A stretch of 64,000 nucleotides of DNA from JAPPLB01 sp965218555 (GTDB lineage: Bacteria; Acidobacteriota; Terriglobia; Bryobacterales; UBA6623), in contig OZ244625.1 in the NCBI GenBank assembly GCA_965218555.1, positions 4,650,001 through 4,714,000 of the forward strand. Reading direction: 5' to 3'. Position 1 is the stretch's first letter, and every line of letters starts with the position of its first letter. Position numbers and translations under genes: made by a program. Shown here in pieces: positions 8,338 through 17,357 of the stretch. Under the pieces are notes generated by a model. That model saw only the letters and a list, made by a program, of their open reading frames with translations, ran no database searches and was not told the DNA's origin.

Positions 8338-9234
8338 ATGAAAACTATCATTACGCTGCTCGTCTGCCTGGCTCTTGCGGTTCCGTCATCGGCCCAACTC
8401 TTCAGCCTGACCAAGGAGCAGATGATCGAGTTTACCAAGCAGAATCCCTACGAAAGATTTCCGGACGGACGGCCGAAAGTGCCGCTGAATCTGATCGAGC
8501 GCGTCGCGGAGTTGAGCGTCGAGGAGGCATGGGGCATTCTGCGGGGCAAAGGATATCTGCGGCAGTACGCGGACGGGTTCGAAATCCTCAAGCCGGGTCA
8601 GCGGCTTGTCGGACGCGCCGTCACGGCGAAATACCTGCCGCATCGGCCCGACCTGCAAGAAGTCGTCGACGCCGACGCGAAGAAGAAGGGCTTGGCGCGG
8701 GGTAACACACAGAAGGTCATAGATGCGCTCGTCCGCGATGATGTCGCCGTGGTCAACTTGATGGGCGCCACTCCGGGACACAACTTCGGCGGCGACAACC
8801 TGCACTCGGCAATATGGGGCCAAACCCGCCGAGGCGCGGTCGTCGATGGTACGATCCGCGATCTACAGGGTACATTCGACCTGCCGCTGAATCTCTATTA
8901 CAAGAAAGCTCATCCCTCGGCGGTCAGCGGGGTTCTGATGGTTGCCCTGAACATTCCCGTCGAGATCAGCGGTGCGGTCGCCATGCCGGGAGATATCGTG
9001 TTGGGTGATCGCGAGGGCGTGATCTTCATCCCGCCACATCTGGTCGCAGAGGTGCTCGAGCGAGCTGATTACATCCACATCAAGGACGAGTGGACGAAAG
9101 GCAAGCTCATCACCGGCAAGTACCGCGCGAGCGAACTCTACGGCAGCAAGCTGACTCCTGCCTTGCAGAAAGAGTTCGATGCCTTCAAGGAGAAGCGGAT
9201 GAAAGAGATTAAGGCGGCGCGGGGTGAGAACTAG
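8338..9234 (+). CDS. Secreted RraA-like protein
   Basis: I place the start at the ATG at 8338 rather than 8308 because it opens a clean signal peptide (MKTIITLLVCLALAVPSSAQ) and has GAGGAC upstream. The mature protein matches the RraA/HMG aldolase/dimethylmenaquinone methyltransferase-like fold: GRAVTAKYL, VVVD-like strand RGAVVDGTIRD with the catalytic-type Arg-Asp, and PGDIVLGDREGVIFIPP. Cytoplasmic RraA homologues are about 160 residues; this one carries an extra N-terminal region and a charged C-terminal tail. Extracytoplasmic forms like this are common near catabolic genes. Activity is likely oxaloacetate or hydroxyl-methylglutarate-type lyase, but this is inference. Confidence 0.85.
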   Translation: MKTIITLLVCLALAVPSSAQLFSLTKEQMIEFTKQNPYERFPDGRPKVPLNLIERVAELSVEEAWGILRGKGYLRQYADGFEILKPGQRLVGRAVTAKYLPHRPDLQEVVDADAKKKGLARGNTQKVIDALVRDDVAVVNLMGATPGHNFGGDNLHSAIWGQTRRGAVVDGTIRDLQGTFDLPLNLYYKKAHPSAVSGVLMVALNIPVEISGAVAMPGDIVLGDREGVIFIPPHLVAEVLERADYIHIKDEWTKGKLITGKYRASELYGSKLTPALQKEFDAFKEKRMKEIKAARGEN

Positions 9235-9283
9235 ACACACCGGCTGAGGAAATTTTTCATCACAGCCGCCTTACACTATAGGC

Positions 9284-11407
9284 ATGGCCGATCAACGCGG
9301 CCTGGTCAAAGAAGCTCCGGCGCTCGACGTCATCCGTCCTTCCCTACTTCTCGACGCCTACCGCAACATGTATCTCTCGCGGCGTCTCGACGACCGCGAG
9401 ATCATTCTCAAGCAGCGGAACGAGATTTTCTTCCAGGTTAGCGGCGCTGGCCATGAGGCAGTGCAGACCGCGGCCGGCATGCTCCTCGATGCGGGCTTCG
9501 ACTGGGTCTATCCCTATTACCGAGATCGTGCGCTGTGTCTGGCGCTGGGCGTTACGCCGCTCGACATGCTACTGCAGGCCGTGGGCGCCGCGGCCGACCC
9601 CGCTTCGGGCGGACGGCAGATGCCGTCGCACTGGTCGAACCCGAAGCTGAACATCGTTTCGGCCTCGAGCCCTACGGGCACGCAGTTTCTTCAGGCCGCG
9701 GGTTGCACCCACGCCGGCCGTCTCAGCAGACGCGACAGCGAAACCCCGAAATGGACGCGGCATCCGGGACGGGACCTCGTTCTGGTCTGCTCGGGTGAAG
9801 GCGCGACCAGCGAGGGGGAGTTCTGGGAAGCTCTCAACGCCGCCTGCATGGAGCGTCTGCCACTGCTCTTCCTGATCGAGGACAACGGCTACGCGATCTC
9901 TGTACCCGTTGAAGCGCAGACCGCCGGCGGGAGCATCTCGCGGCTCGTGCGCTCGTTCCCTGACTTGGACGTTCATGAAGTCGACGGCCTCGACTTCCTC
10001 GAAAGCTACCACGTCCTCGGTGAAGCGGCGGATCACTGCCGCGAGGGTCACGGGCCGGCACTCGTTCACGCGCGTACGATTCGCCCTTATTCGCACTCTC
10101 TGTCCGACGACGAAAGCCTCTACAAGCCTGCTGCCGAGCGTGAGGATGAAGCTGCCAAGGACCCGATTCGCAGACTGGCAGCGCATCTGGAACGCGAAGG
10201 GATTGCCGACGAACACGCTCTGCTGACGATTCATCACGAAGTCGATCTCGATATCCAAGAGGCGGTCGCGGTCGCGTTGAAAGCGGAAGCTCCGCCGGTG
10301 GGATGGGCGATGAAACTTCTCTATTCGCCGACCGTAAACCCGACCGCGGACGAGTTTGACAACCCTCCCCGCTTCGCCGGCGAGCCGAAGACGATGGTCG
10401 ATCTGATCAACAACTGTCTCCGCAAGGAGATGCAGCGCGATGGCCACATCATCATCTTCGGCCAGGACGTGGCAGACTGCACGCGGGAAGAGCACCTCAA
10501 TGAAGTCAAGGGCAAAGGAGGTGTTTTCACGGTGACGCACGGCCTGCAACGCAGGTTTGGAAGCGATCGCGTCTTCAATGTTCCCATCGCGGAAGCGGCC
10601 ATCGTCGGCCGTGCGATTGGCATGGCGACGCGCGGCTTGAAACCCGTTGTTGAGATTCAGTTCTTCGACTATATCTGGCCGGCGATGATGCAAATCCGCG
10701 ACGAACTCGCTACCCTCCGCTGGCGATCGAACAACGGCTTCTCGTGCCCGATGGTCATTCGCGTCCCGATCGGCGGCTACCTAGGCGGCGGCGCGGTGTA
10801 TCACAGCCAGTCGGGCGAAGTGCTTTTCACGCACATTCCCGGTTTGCGCGTCGTCATGCCTTCCAACGCGCTCGACGCCAACGGCTTGCTGCGGACGGCC
10901 ATCCGTTGTGACGACCCCGTTCTGTTCCTCGAACACAAGAAGCTCTACCGTGAGACGTACAATCGTGCCGCCGATCCCGGACCCGAACACATGGTGCCCT
11001 TCGGACGGGCCCGGCGTGTCAGAGAAGGCACGGACCTGACATTGATCACCTACGGAGCGCTTGTACACAAAGCCTTGCTCGCCTCACAGCGCATTGAGGA
11101 GAAGCATGCCGCCAACGTCGAGATTCTCGACCTCCGCAGCCTCAGTCCCTATGATTGGGAGGAGATTGCCGAGTCGGTCAGTAAGACCAGCCGTGCAATC
11201 GTGGCCCATGAGGATTGCCTTTCCTTCGGTTACGGAGCCGAAATCGCCGCCCGCATCGGCAACGAGTTGTTCGATCGCCTCGATGCGCCGGTAGGCCGGG
11301 TCGGCGCGAAGGACACCTGGGTTGCCTACAACCCTCGCGGCGAGAACCGCATCCTGCCCCAGACGGCCGATCTCGAACGCGAAATCAAGAAGACGCTCGC
11401 CTACTGA
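9284..11407 (+). CDS. Fused alpha-beta E1 component of a 2-oxo acid dehydrogenase
   Basis: This 707-residue protein joins the E1 alpha and beta subunits of a pyruvate/branched-chain 2-oxoacid dehydrogenase, which decarboxylates the 2-oxo acid with thiamine diphosphate. Residues 1-330 are E1 alpha, with the ThDP motif GEGATSEGEF near 170 ending in IEDNGYAIS. Residues from about 365 are E1 beta (IIIFGQDVAD, then GxYLGGGAVYHSQS and the C-terminal HEDCLSFGYGAE). A low-complexity charged linker joins them. E2 and E3 genes are not next to it. Fused E1 of this form is frequent in Acidobacteriota and Bacteroidota. Confidence 0.93.
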   Translation: MADQRGLVKEAPALDVIRPSLLLDAYRNMYLSRRLDDREIILKQRNEIFFQVSGAGHEAVQTAAGMLLDAGFDWVYPYYRDRALCLALGVTPLDMLLQAVGAAADPASGGRQMPSHWSNPKLNIVSASSPTGTQFLQAAGCTHAGRLSRRDSETPKWTRHPGRDLVLVCSGEGATSEGEFWEALNAACMERLPLLFLIEDNGYAISVPVEAQTAGGSISRLVRSFPDLDVHEVDGLDFLESYHVLGEAADHCREGHGPALVHARTIRPYSHSLSDDESLYKPAAEREDEAAKDPIRRLAAHLEREGIADEHALLTIHHEVDLDIQEAVAVALKAEAPPVGWAMKLLYSPTVNPTADEFDNPPRFAGEPKTMVDLINNCLRKEMQRDGHIIIFGQDVADCTREEHLNEVKGKGGVFTVTHGLQRRFGSDRVFNVPIAEAAIVGRAIGMATRGLKPVVEIQFFDYIWPAMMQIRDELATLRWRSNNGFSCPMVIRVPIGGYLGGGAVYHSQSGEVLFTHIPGLRVVMPSNALDANGLLRTAIRCDDPVLFLEHKKLYRETYNRAADPGPEHMVPFGRARRVREGTDLTLITYGALVHKALLASQRIEEKHAANVEILDLRSLSPYDWEEIAESVSKTSRAIVAHEDCLSFGYGAEIAARIGNELFDRLDAPVGRVGAKDTWVAYNPRGENRILPQTADLEREIKKTLAY

Positions 11408-11465
11408 CCCCGCGACCGAAAGCTGCAAGTTAAGATAGGGGACTTCCGATAGCGAGTCCTATACC

Positions 11466-12242
11466 ATGCAACCGAACTTCGCGCGGCGCAAGCTCCTCAA
11501 TGGAGAGGTCATCTCAGGCCCGTCGATCTCCTTCCCTTCCCCGGAAATCGTCCAGCAAGCACTCCAATACGACTTCGACTTCCTATGGCTCGAATGGCAG
11601 CACGGCGGCTGGTCGGAGCCGACGCTGAGCGCCGCTCTGAGCTGCTTTATCGGGACGGGAACCGCGCCGATCGTGCGCATCCCTGGACTCGATCCACTTT
11701 GCATCGGACGAGTGCTCGACCTGGGCGCCCTAGGAATCGTGGTCCCCATGGTCGAAACTGCGGAACAGTGCGAGCAGGCGGTGCAGGCGGCAAAGTTCCC
11801 GCCACGCGGCGGACGCTCGGCGACCGGTTTTCGCAATGCCCTGCAGGGCGACAACGATTTTTTCCACTACGTCGAGCATGCGAACGACGAAATACTCGTC
11901 ATCGTGATGGTTGAGACGCCGACGGGCGTGGGCAATGTCCGCGAGATGATGGCCGTCCCCGATGTGGATTGCGTTCTCATCGGCCCCTATGATCTGTCCC
12001 GGTCCGTAGGCGCCGCCTCGATCGAAGAAGACCTGGTCCAAGATTTGGTGGCCGAGGTCGCCGACGCATCCAAGGAGACAGGCGTCGCGGCGGGGTATGT
12101 CACCGCGTCCGTGGAGCAAGCGAAACACCGTGTCGATCAGGGCTTTCGATTTGTGAATCCCGGACACGACCTCAGTGCACTACGCAGCATGTTCGAGACG
12201 ATGAAGCAGGGGTGCGAGAGACTGGACGGGGCGGTAAAGTAG
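11466..12242 (+). CDS. HpcH/HpaI-type aldolase (class II, copy 1)
   Basis: This 258-residue protein is an HpcH/HpaI aldolase/citrate lyase-family TIM barrel that splits 2-keto-4-hydroxy acids with a divalent metal. Visible landmarks are WLEWQHGG early, LGALGIVVPMVETAEQ, the Arg-containing GGRSATGF, the metal ligand in VMVETPTGVGN, and IGPYDLSRSVG. It follows the E1 fusion after 58 bases. A paralogue lies at 19974-20741. The E1 gene and this aldolase could act on a shared 2-oxo acid, but that is inference from proximity. Confidence 0.9.
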   Translation: MQPNFARRKLLNGEVISGPSISFPSPEIVQQALQYDFDFLWLEWQHGGWSEPTLSAALSCFIGTGTAPIVRIPGLDPLCIGRVLDLGALGIVVPMVETAEQCEQAVQAAKFPPRGGRSATGFRNALQGDNDFFHYVEHANDEILVIVMVETPTGVGNVREMMAVPDVDCVLIGPYDLSRSVGAASIEEDLVQDLVAEVADASKETGVAAGYVTASVEQAKHRVDQGFRFVNPGHDLSALRSMFETMKQGCERLDGAVK

Positions 12243-12265
12243 GCGGCGCAACATAACACAAGGAC

Positions 12266-13624
12266 ATGTACAATCCAAGCGTTTTCCATCATTCACGACG
12301 CTACTGGTTGCGAACTGCAAGCGTGGCTGCGGCGGGCGGCCTGACGACACTCCACTGCCTGTCGAAAAAATCAGGGGGAAAGCAAACGTTTCTGCTTTCT
12401 GATCACGGATGTGGCCGCGCGAGCGCATATGCCGAGGCCAACAAGATTGTCACGAGCGGCGATCAGACCCACGTATCTTGGCTTGATTCACCTCCCGAAG
12501 GATTCCGTGTGCGTGTCCGGACACTCAACCGCCGAACGGGAGATTGGTCTCCGACCGTGACGGTCGGTGAGGCATACGACAACCATGGCGGTCCGGCGCT
12601 CACGATCGACAGCGCCGGCTTCCTGCACATTGTCTACTACCCGCATCATCACGCCATGCGTTACCGAAAGTCGAAACGGCCCAACGACGCGTCCGAGTGG
12701 GGAGAGGAGGTCCTTATCGGTGAGGGGTTGACGTACCCCACGTTCATTTGTGGAAAGGATGACGCGTTGTATCTCACCGGCCGGCGCAGATTTCGGGACA
12801 AACCTTGGGAGGTCGAGTTATGGAAACGCCCGGCCGGGGAAGCATGGCGGCACCTGGGCTCGATCCTCGCGTCGCGCCATCCTGGCTACGCACACTTTCA
12901 GGAATCGCTCGCATGGGGACCAGACCACCGCACCCTACATCTCTGCTGCCGCTTCCACGAGAGATCCGACAAAGATGCGTATGGCCGCCTACAGACGGTC
13001 ACGTATATGGTCAGTCGCGATTTCGGCGGGAGCTGGCAAAGAAGCGACGGACGGACCCTGACTCTTCCTGTTACGGTCGACACAGCCGAAGTTCTCGTAA
13101 GGGGAGGTGTCGACCAACAGCGGGTTGTGCGAGCCGGCGCGTTGGCGGTGGATCGTAAGGGCCGGCCTCATCTTCTATACAGCATCGAAGAACTGGGACG
13201 AGGGAGGCTTTTCATTGCGCGCCTGGAAAACGATGGACGCTGGCACAGAACCGACCTGTCTCGGTTTCTGCCCGACAAATGGTCGTCCTGGAGTCTCATC
13301 ACGGCCGGCGGAGTCACTTTCGACTCGCGAGGTGAAACGGTCGTCGTGGCAACTCTGCAAAAGCTCAAGGGCGACGAATCCGGTTGGGGCCATCCGTCGA
13401 ATGAAGTCGTGCAATTGCGGTCCGCGGACGGCGGCGCCTCGTTCTCGTTCTCGATGGTCAGCTCGGAGGACGTACTTGAATCACATTGGCTGCCGAACAT
13501 CGAACGACCCACCGGCCATCATCAGATTGGGGCGGATGTAGGTATTCTCTATACGGCAGGCGGGCCAGGTCCGGGGCTCAAGGATTTGCTCTCCAACAAG
13601 GTGTTCTTTTCACAGGTCACATAG
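12266..13624 (+). CDS. Secreted BNR-4 repeat protein
   Basis: This 452-residue protein has the pattern of BNR-repeat (BNR-4) families, beta-propellers found in sialidases and secreted glycan-binding or lyase enzymes. A twin-arginine-like leader (HSRRYWLRTASVAAAGG) precedes propeller repeats such as GPALTIDSAGFLHIVYYPHHH and SADGGASFSFS. The sialidase catalytic set is not evident. The final TAG at 13622-13624 lies inside the left end of a degraded CTAG-type element. It follows the aldolase gene after 23 bases on the same strand, so they may be co-transcribed. Confidence 0.8.
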   Translation: MYNPSVFHHSRRYWLRTASVAAAGGLTTLHCLSKKSGGKQTFLLSDHGCGRASAYAEANKIVTSGDQTHVSWLDSPPEGFRVRVRTLNRRTGDWSPTVTVGEAYDNHGGPALTIDSAGFLHIVYYPHHHAMRYRKSKRPNDASEWGEEVLIGEGLTYPTFICGKDDALYLTGRRRFRDKPWEVELWKRPAGEAWRHLGSILASRHPGYAHFQESLAWGPDHRTLHLCCRFHERSDKDAYGRLQTVTYMVSRDFGGSWQRSDGRTLTLPVTVDTAEVLVRGGVDQQRVVRAGALAVDRKGRPHLLYSIEELGRGRLFIARLENDGRWHRTDLSRFLPDKWSSWSLITAGGVTFDSRGETVVVATLQKLKGDESGWGHPSNEVVQLRSADGGASFSFSMVSSEDVLESHWLPNIERPTGHHQIGADVGILYTAGGPGPGLKDLLSNKVFFSQVT

Positions 13625-13810
13625 CAGTCCGCTGTGAAAGTCCCATAGAAGACGCGGCGGGCTTCTGCGATCGCTCGGCGCAGAGTGTGAGCAGGACGGC
13701 GATCCGGTTCGATCTGCTCCGACGAACGACAAAGCCGACGTTCACCCATGGCCGTCATCCCAAGGGGTAAGTGCCTCAGGCGTTACTCCATTGGCCCAGG
13801 GCGTTTACAG
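13622..13810. repeat. Degraded copy of the 268-bp CTAG inverted-repeat element
   Basis: TAGCAGTCCG at 13622 and the following 120 bases match the left half of the full element at 45544-45811, including GCGGCGGGCTTCTGCG and GACGAACGACAAAGCCGACG. Beyond about 13745 only scattered blocks remain (CCCAAGGGGTAAG, GCGTTACTCCATTGGCCC). The right inverted repeat is not recognisable. The element end provides the stop codon of the BNR gene. Confidence 0.7.
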
Positions 13811-13834
13811 GATACGAGCGATCAACGCACTGGT

Positions 13835-14023
13835 TTACTCGGGTTCTCCCTTGGGTTCGCCTGCGACTGCGAAGTGCGAAGGATGAATCTCGCGGATGAT
13901 CAAGCGCACCCGCTCGGGAGACACGTCGAGGGCGCGTACGGTTGCGTCCGTCAGCTCTTTGATGAGTGTTTTCTTCTTCTCATAGGAGCGCCCTGTCATG
14001 AGCGTCACGTCCAGAATCGGCAT
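13835..14023 (-). CDS. 4-oxalocrotonate tautomerase family protein
   Basis: This 62-residue protein has the size and pattern of 4-oxalocrotonate tautomerases, small hexameric enzymes that ketonise enol acids with an N-terminal proline. The sequence begins MPILDVTLM, so Pro would be exposed after Met removal, and Arg residues in TGRSYEKKK and RVRLIIRE fit the substrate-binding positions. The C-terminus is short and charged. It is a single gene convergent with nothing and starts 56 bases before the divergent hemerythrin gene. Confidence 0.88.
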   Translation of the reverse strand: MPILDVTLMTGRSYEKKKTLIKELTDATVRALDVSPERVRLIIREIHPSHFAVAGEPKGEPE

Positions 14024-14078
14024 GGCGTGAATTGTAGCAGCCGCGTCAGACGGGAGGGTGGGTTCGTAGAATGAGACG

Positions 14079-14573
14079 ATGCTTCGAGATCCTAGCCTGA
14101 TTCCGTTGTCCCATCAGCATCAGCATGGCTTGGCCCTCACCGTACTGATAGATCGAGGTCTCAGGACGGAGCCTACGCAAAAGAAGGCACTGGAACTCTC
14201 GCACAAAGTCGCCCGGATGGCCGAGATTGAACTGCTGGGCCACTTTCATGTCGAGGAAAAAGTGCTCTTTCCGTCGATCCGATCGAGACTCGAGTCGGAT
14301 CAAGTCGTCGACGACCTCATAGCACAACACCGCAAGCTGGAGAAGCTCGTCGAACGTATAGCAGCCGCGACCGACAGCGACCGCATTCCCTTGCTCCGGG
14401 AATTCGGGGAACTGCTTCACCGCCACATCCGCATCGAAGAACGACAACTCTTTCAGGAGATTCAGGCGAAGCTCGACGAAGACCAACTCGCAACATTAGG
14501 CAAGGAAATCGATTTCAACGTTCAGAAGGTTTGCCCGATAACCAGCCGGCTTCCCTGGAGCCAGGACACGTAA
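14079..14573 (+). CDS. Hemerythrin-domain protein
   Basis: This 164-residue all-helical protein has the ligand pattern of hemerythrin HHE domains, which bind a non-heme di-iron centre. Histidines occur in SHQHQHGLAL, HFHVEEKVLF, QHRKLEK and RHIRIEERQLF, giving the H..HxxxE..H..HxxxE spacing. No signal peptide is present, so it is cytoplasmic. Bacterial relatives sense or buffer oxygen or nitric oxide, or help repair iron-sulfur clusters. The neighbours give no clue to which applies here. Confidence 0.88.
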   Translation: MLRDPSLIPLSHQHQHGLALTVLIDRGLRTEPTQKKALELSHKVARMAEIELLGHFHVEEKVLFPSIRSRLESDQVVDDLIAQHRKLEKLVERIAAATDSDRIPLLREFGELLHRHIRIEERQLFQEIQAKLDEDQLATLGKEIDFNVQKVCPITSRLPWSQDT

Positions 14574-14702
14574 GTCGGGCGCCGCCTCGCAATCTCTACG
14601 GGCCGACAAGTCCGGTCGGGCCGGCCCTATCGCGCCACAAACTGTCCCCGGTTTCGATTCATTGACAGCGGTTCAGAAGCACCGTAAACTTGCCTTCAGA
14701 GC

Positions 14703-17342
14703 GTGTCATCTCTGACCACAGACAGCGCCAAGTCGAGGGGGTGTACCCAAGACGCCGTAGCCCTGTCTTGCCGTGTTCTTCCTGTTTTCGTCTTTGCTCT
14801 CCCGGCACTTCTCGCTGCCGCTGATCCCGTTTCCTACACGAAGGAAATTCAGCCGGTTCTCAAAGAGAACTGCTACGTCTGTCATGGAGACGGCGCGAAA
14901 GAGTCGAATCTCGACCTGCGAACTCCTGAAAGCATCCTCAAAGGTGGCGAGCGCGGTCCGACCGTTGTTCCCGAGAGACCTTCCGAGAGCCTGATGTATC
15001 TGCATGTGTCGGGTAGCGCGGCTCCGCCGATGCCCCTCGGCGGTTCGCTGGAAGACGACCAGATCCAGACAATCCGTGACTGGATCGAACAGGGAGCGGA
15101 GTTTGACCAGCGAGAGGAAAGCTCCGCTGCGGCAGAGAGCGAGACTTGGTGGGCATTCCAGCCGCCCGTGCAGCACGAGATTCCCAATGTTCCGCATCGC
15201 GATCATCCCGTTGACGTTTTTGTCTTCAGCAAGCTCTCAGAAAAGGGCCTGACCCCGGCGCCCGCAGCTGACCGCCGAACCTTGATACGGAGAGCCTATC
15301 TCGACCTGATCGGACTCCTCCCCAAGCCGCACGAGGTGGAAGCCTTCGTCGCCGACTCGTCTCCGAAAGCGTTCGAAAAGGTCATTGAGCGATTACTTGC
15401 CTCACCCCACTACGGCGAGCGCTGGGGACGCCATTGGCTCGACGTCGTCCGCTATGCCGACAGCCATGGCTACGAGCACGATTACGACTATCCCAATGCC
15501 TGGCGCTATCGCGACTACGTGATACGCGCGCTCAACGACGATAAACCTTACAACCAGTTCGTCCGTGAACAACTCGCAGGTGATGAACTGGACAACCCGA
15601 CACACGACAGTCTGATCGCTACCGGCTTCTATCGAGTTGGGCCGCGAGTCGGCTTTCGTGAAAAAGATAATCCGCAGTATCGTTACGCCTACCTCGACGA
15701 CATCATCGGCACTACGAGCCGCGCCTTCATGGCCCTCTCGGTCGATTGCGCTCGCTGCCACGATCACAAGTTCGATCCCATCTCGCAGCTTGACTACTAC
15801 CGGATGATGGCCATCTTCTTCCCGTACGTACGGTACGACCATCCGCTGGCGCCGGAAGATCAGGTCAGGGTGTATAAAGAGCAGAAAACGGCGGTCGAGG
15901 CGCTCCTGAAGCCGCTCAAGGACCGTATTGCGGAGATCCAGGCTCCTTACAAGGACATTGCTTTCAAAGAGAAGCTGAAGACCTTCCCCGAGGATATTCA
16001 GATCGCCGTCAATACCCCGGAAGAAAAACGGACACCCGGACAGAAGCTCCTCGCGGCGCAGGTACTCTCGATCGGCGCGGGCAAAGTGAGTCATCTGCTG
16101 ACACCCGAGGACAAAGCAGAGGTCGAACAACTCCGGCAAGCGATCAAGGAGATCGAGACGACCCTGCCCAATCCGCTTCCCATGGCCATGGGTATTCGCG
16201 ACGGCGACTATCGCTTCGCGCCCGACGGCCGCGGCGACGAGATCAAGCCCGGCAAGGGTGAGCGAGAAACCTACGACTTCGTGGGAAGCTTCTTGCCCGT
16301 TGAGGGCAAGCCTTTTGCGTATCCGAAGGCCCACCTTCTGCCGACCGGCGACTACCGCACGAAGGGTCCGGAAGTTCAACCAGGCTTCTTGACAGTATTG
16401 AACCGAGGCGGCCGTTTCCGCGCGAGCCCTCCCGTTAATCGTACCGATACCGCCGGCTACCGTCGTGCGCTTGCAGAGTGGATTACCTCGGACAGTCATC
16501 CGTTAACAGCTCGCGTCATTGTGAACCGCATCTGGGCTTTTCATTTCGGCAGCGGACTCGTGAGCACCGCCGGTAACTTCGGCCGTCTCGGCCAAAGGCC
16601 TTCTCACCCGGAACTGCTGGACTGGCTCGCGATTCGATTCCGCGAGGGCGGCTGGAGCATCAAGGCGATGCAGCGCCTGATTATGTCTTCGGCCACATAC
16701 CGGATATCCTCCGCCGGAGACCCCGTGAAGAACGCTGCCGATCCTCAGAACCGCTATCTCTGGCGCTTCCCCCAGCGTCGCCTTGAAGCGGAGACGATTC
16801 GCGACATCGTGCTTGACGCCGCCGGGTCGCTCAATCCGGAGATGGGCGGCGAACCCTTCTTCCCACCCGTGCCCGAGACCGTATGGCGCGCATCCGGTAA
16901 AGGCAAGTGGATTCTTACTGAAGAGGGGCCCGCTGTCTGGCGCCGCAGTGTCTACTCGTACTGGAAACGCGGACTGCTCTATCCCATGTTCGAGGTATTT
17001 GATCAACCCAACTCGAACGTTACCTGCGAGCGCAGGAACATCTCAACCGTGCCCACGCAAGCTCTCACGCTGCTCAACAATCCGTTCCTGATTGGTCATG
17101 CTAGGTTGTTCGCGCAAAGGGTGGCCGAAGACAGTAGCGACGACGCGGACCGGATCGCCGACGCGTATGCGATTGCCTTAAGCCGTCCGCCGACTGACCA
17201 CGAACTGGAGGCCAACCTTAGCTTTCTTGCGCAGCGGCGGCAGGGGCATGCATCCCGGGGGACAGTCGACGCCGGGCTCGCGGCGCTCGTTGACCTGTGC
17301 AACGTGATCTTAAACTTGAACGAATTCGTCTATCTCAATTAG
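14703..17342 (+). CDS. Planctomycete-type cytochrome c DUF1549/DUF1553 protein
   Basis: This 879-residue exported protein starts at GTG 14703 with a hydrophobic leader (VLPVFVFALPALLAA). A c-type heme motif CYVCH at residues 57-61 identifies the planctomycete cytochrome c (PSCyt1) domain. DUF1549 follows (about 160-370, e.g. HWLDVVRYADSHGYEHD and DCARCHDHKFDPIS) and DUF1553 occupies about 590-860 (RVIVNRIWAFHFG, STVPTQALTLLN). It is immediately followed by a DUF1501 gene, the standard pair. Such pairs are thought to act in degradation of complex glycans or other substrates in Planctomycetota and Acidobacteriota, but the reaction is unknown. Confidence 0.95.
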   Translation: MSSLTTDSAKSRGCTQDAVALSCRVLPVFVFALPALLAAADPVSYTKEIQPVLKENCYVCHGDGAKESNLDLRTPESILKGGERGPTVVPERPSESLMYLHVSGSAAPPMPLGGSLEDDQIQTIRDWIEQGAEFDQREESSAAAESETWWAFQPPVQHEIPNVPHRDHPVDVFVFSKLSEKGLTPAPAADRRTLIRRAYLDLIGLLPKPHEVEAFVADSSPKAFEKVIERLLASPHYGERWGRHWLDVVRYADSHGYEHDYDYPNAWRYRDYVIRALNDDKPYNQFVREQLAGDELDNPTHDSLIATGFYRVGPRVGFREKDNPQYRYAYLDDIIGTTSRAFMALSVDCARCHDHKFDPISQLDYYRMMAIFFPYVRYDHPLAPEDQVRVYKEQKTAVEALLKPLKDRIAEIQAPYKDIAFKEKLKTFPEDIQIAVNTPEEKRTPGQKLLAAQVLSIGAGKVSHLLTPEDKAEVEQLRQAIKEIETTLPNPLPMAMGIRDGDYRFAPDGRGDEIKPGKGERETYDFVGSFLPVEGKPFAYPKAHLLPTGDYRTKGPEVQPGFLTVLNRGGRFRASPPVNRTDTAGYRRALAEWITSDSHPLTARVIVNRIWAFHFGSGLVSTAGNFGRLGQRPSHPELLDWLAIRFREGGWSIKAMQRLIMSSATYRISSAGDPVKNAADPQNRYLWRFPQRRLEAETIRDIVLDAAGSLNPEMGGEPFFPPVPETVWRASGKGKWILTEEGPAVWRRSVYSYWKRGLLYPMFEVFDQPNSNVTCERRNISTVPTQALTLLNNPFLIGHARLFAQRVAEDSSDDADRIADAYAIALSRPPTDHELEANLSFLAQRRQGHASRGTVDAGLAALVDLCNVILNLNEFVYLN

Positions 17343-17357
17343 CTACTTACGTTTATT

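Noticed and set aside
9569..10693. 374-residue minus-strand frame
   Set aside because: Antisense shadow of the fused E1 gene.
15402..16499. 365-residue minus-strand frame
   Set aside because: Antisense shadow of the DUF1549/1553 gene, which matches its family throughout.
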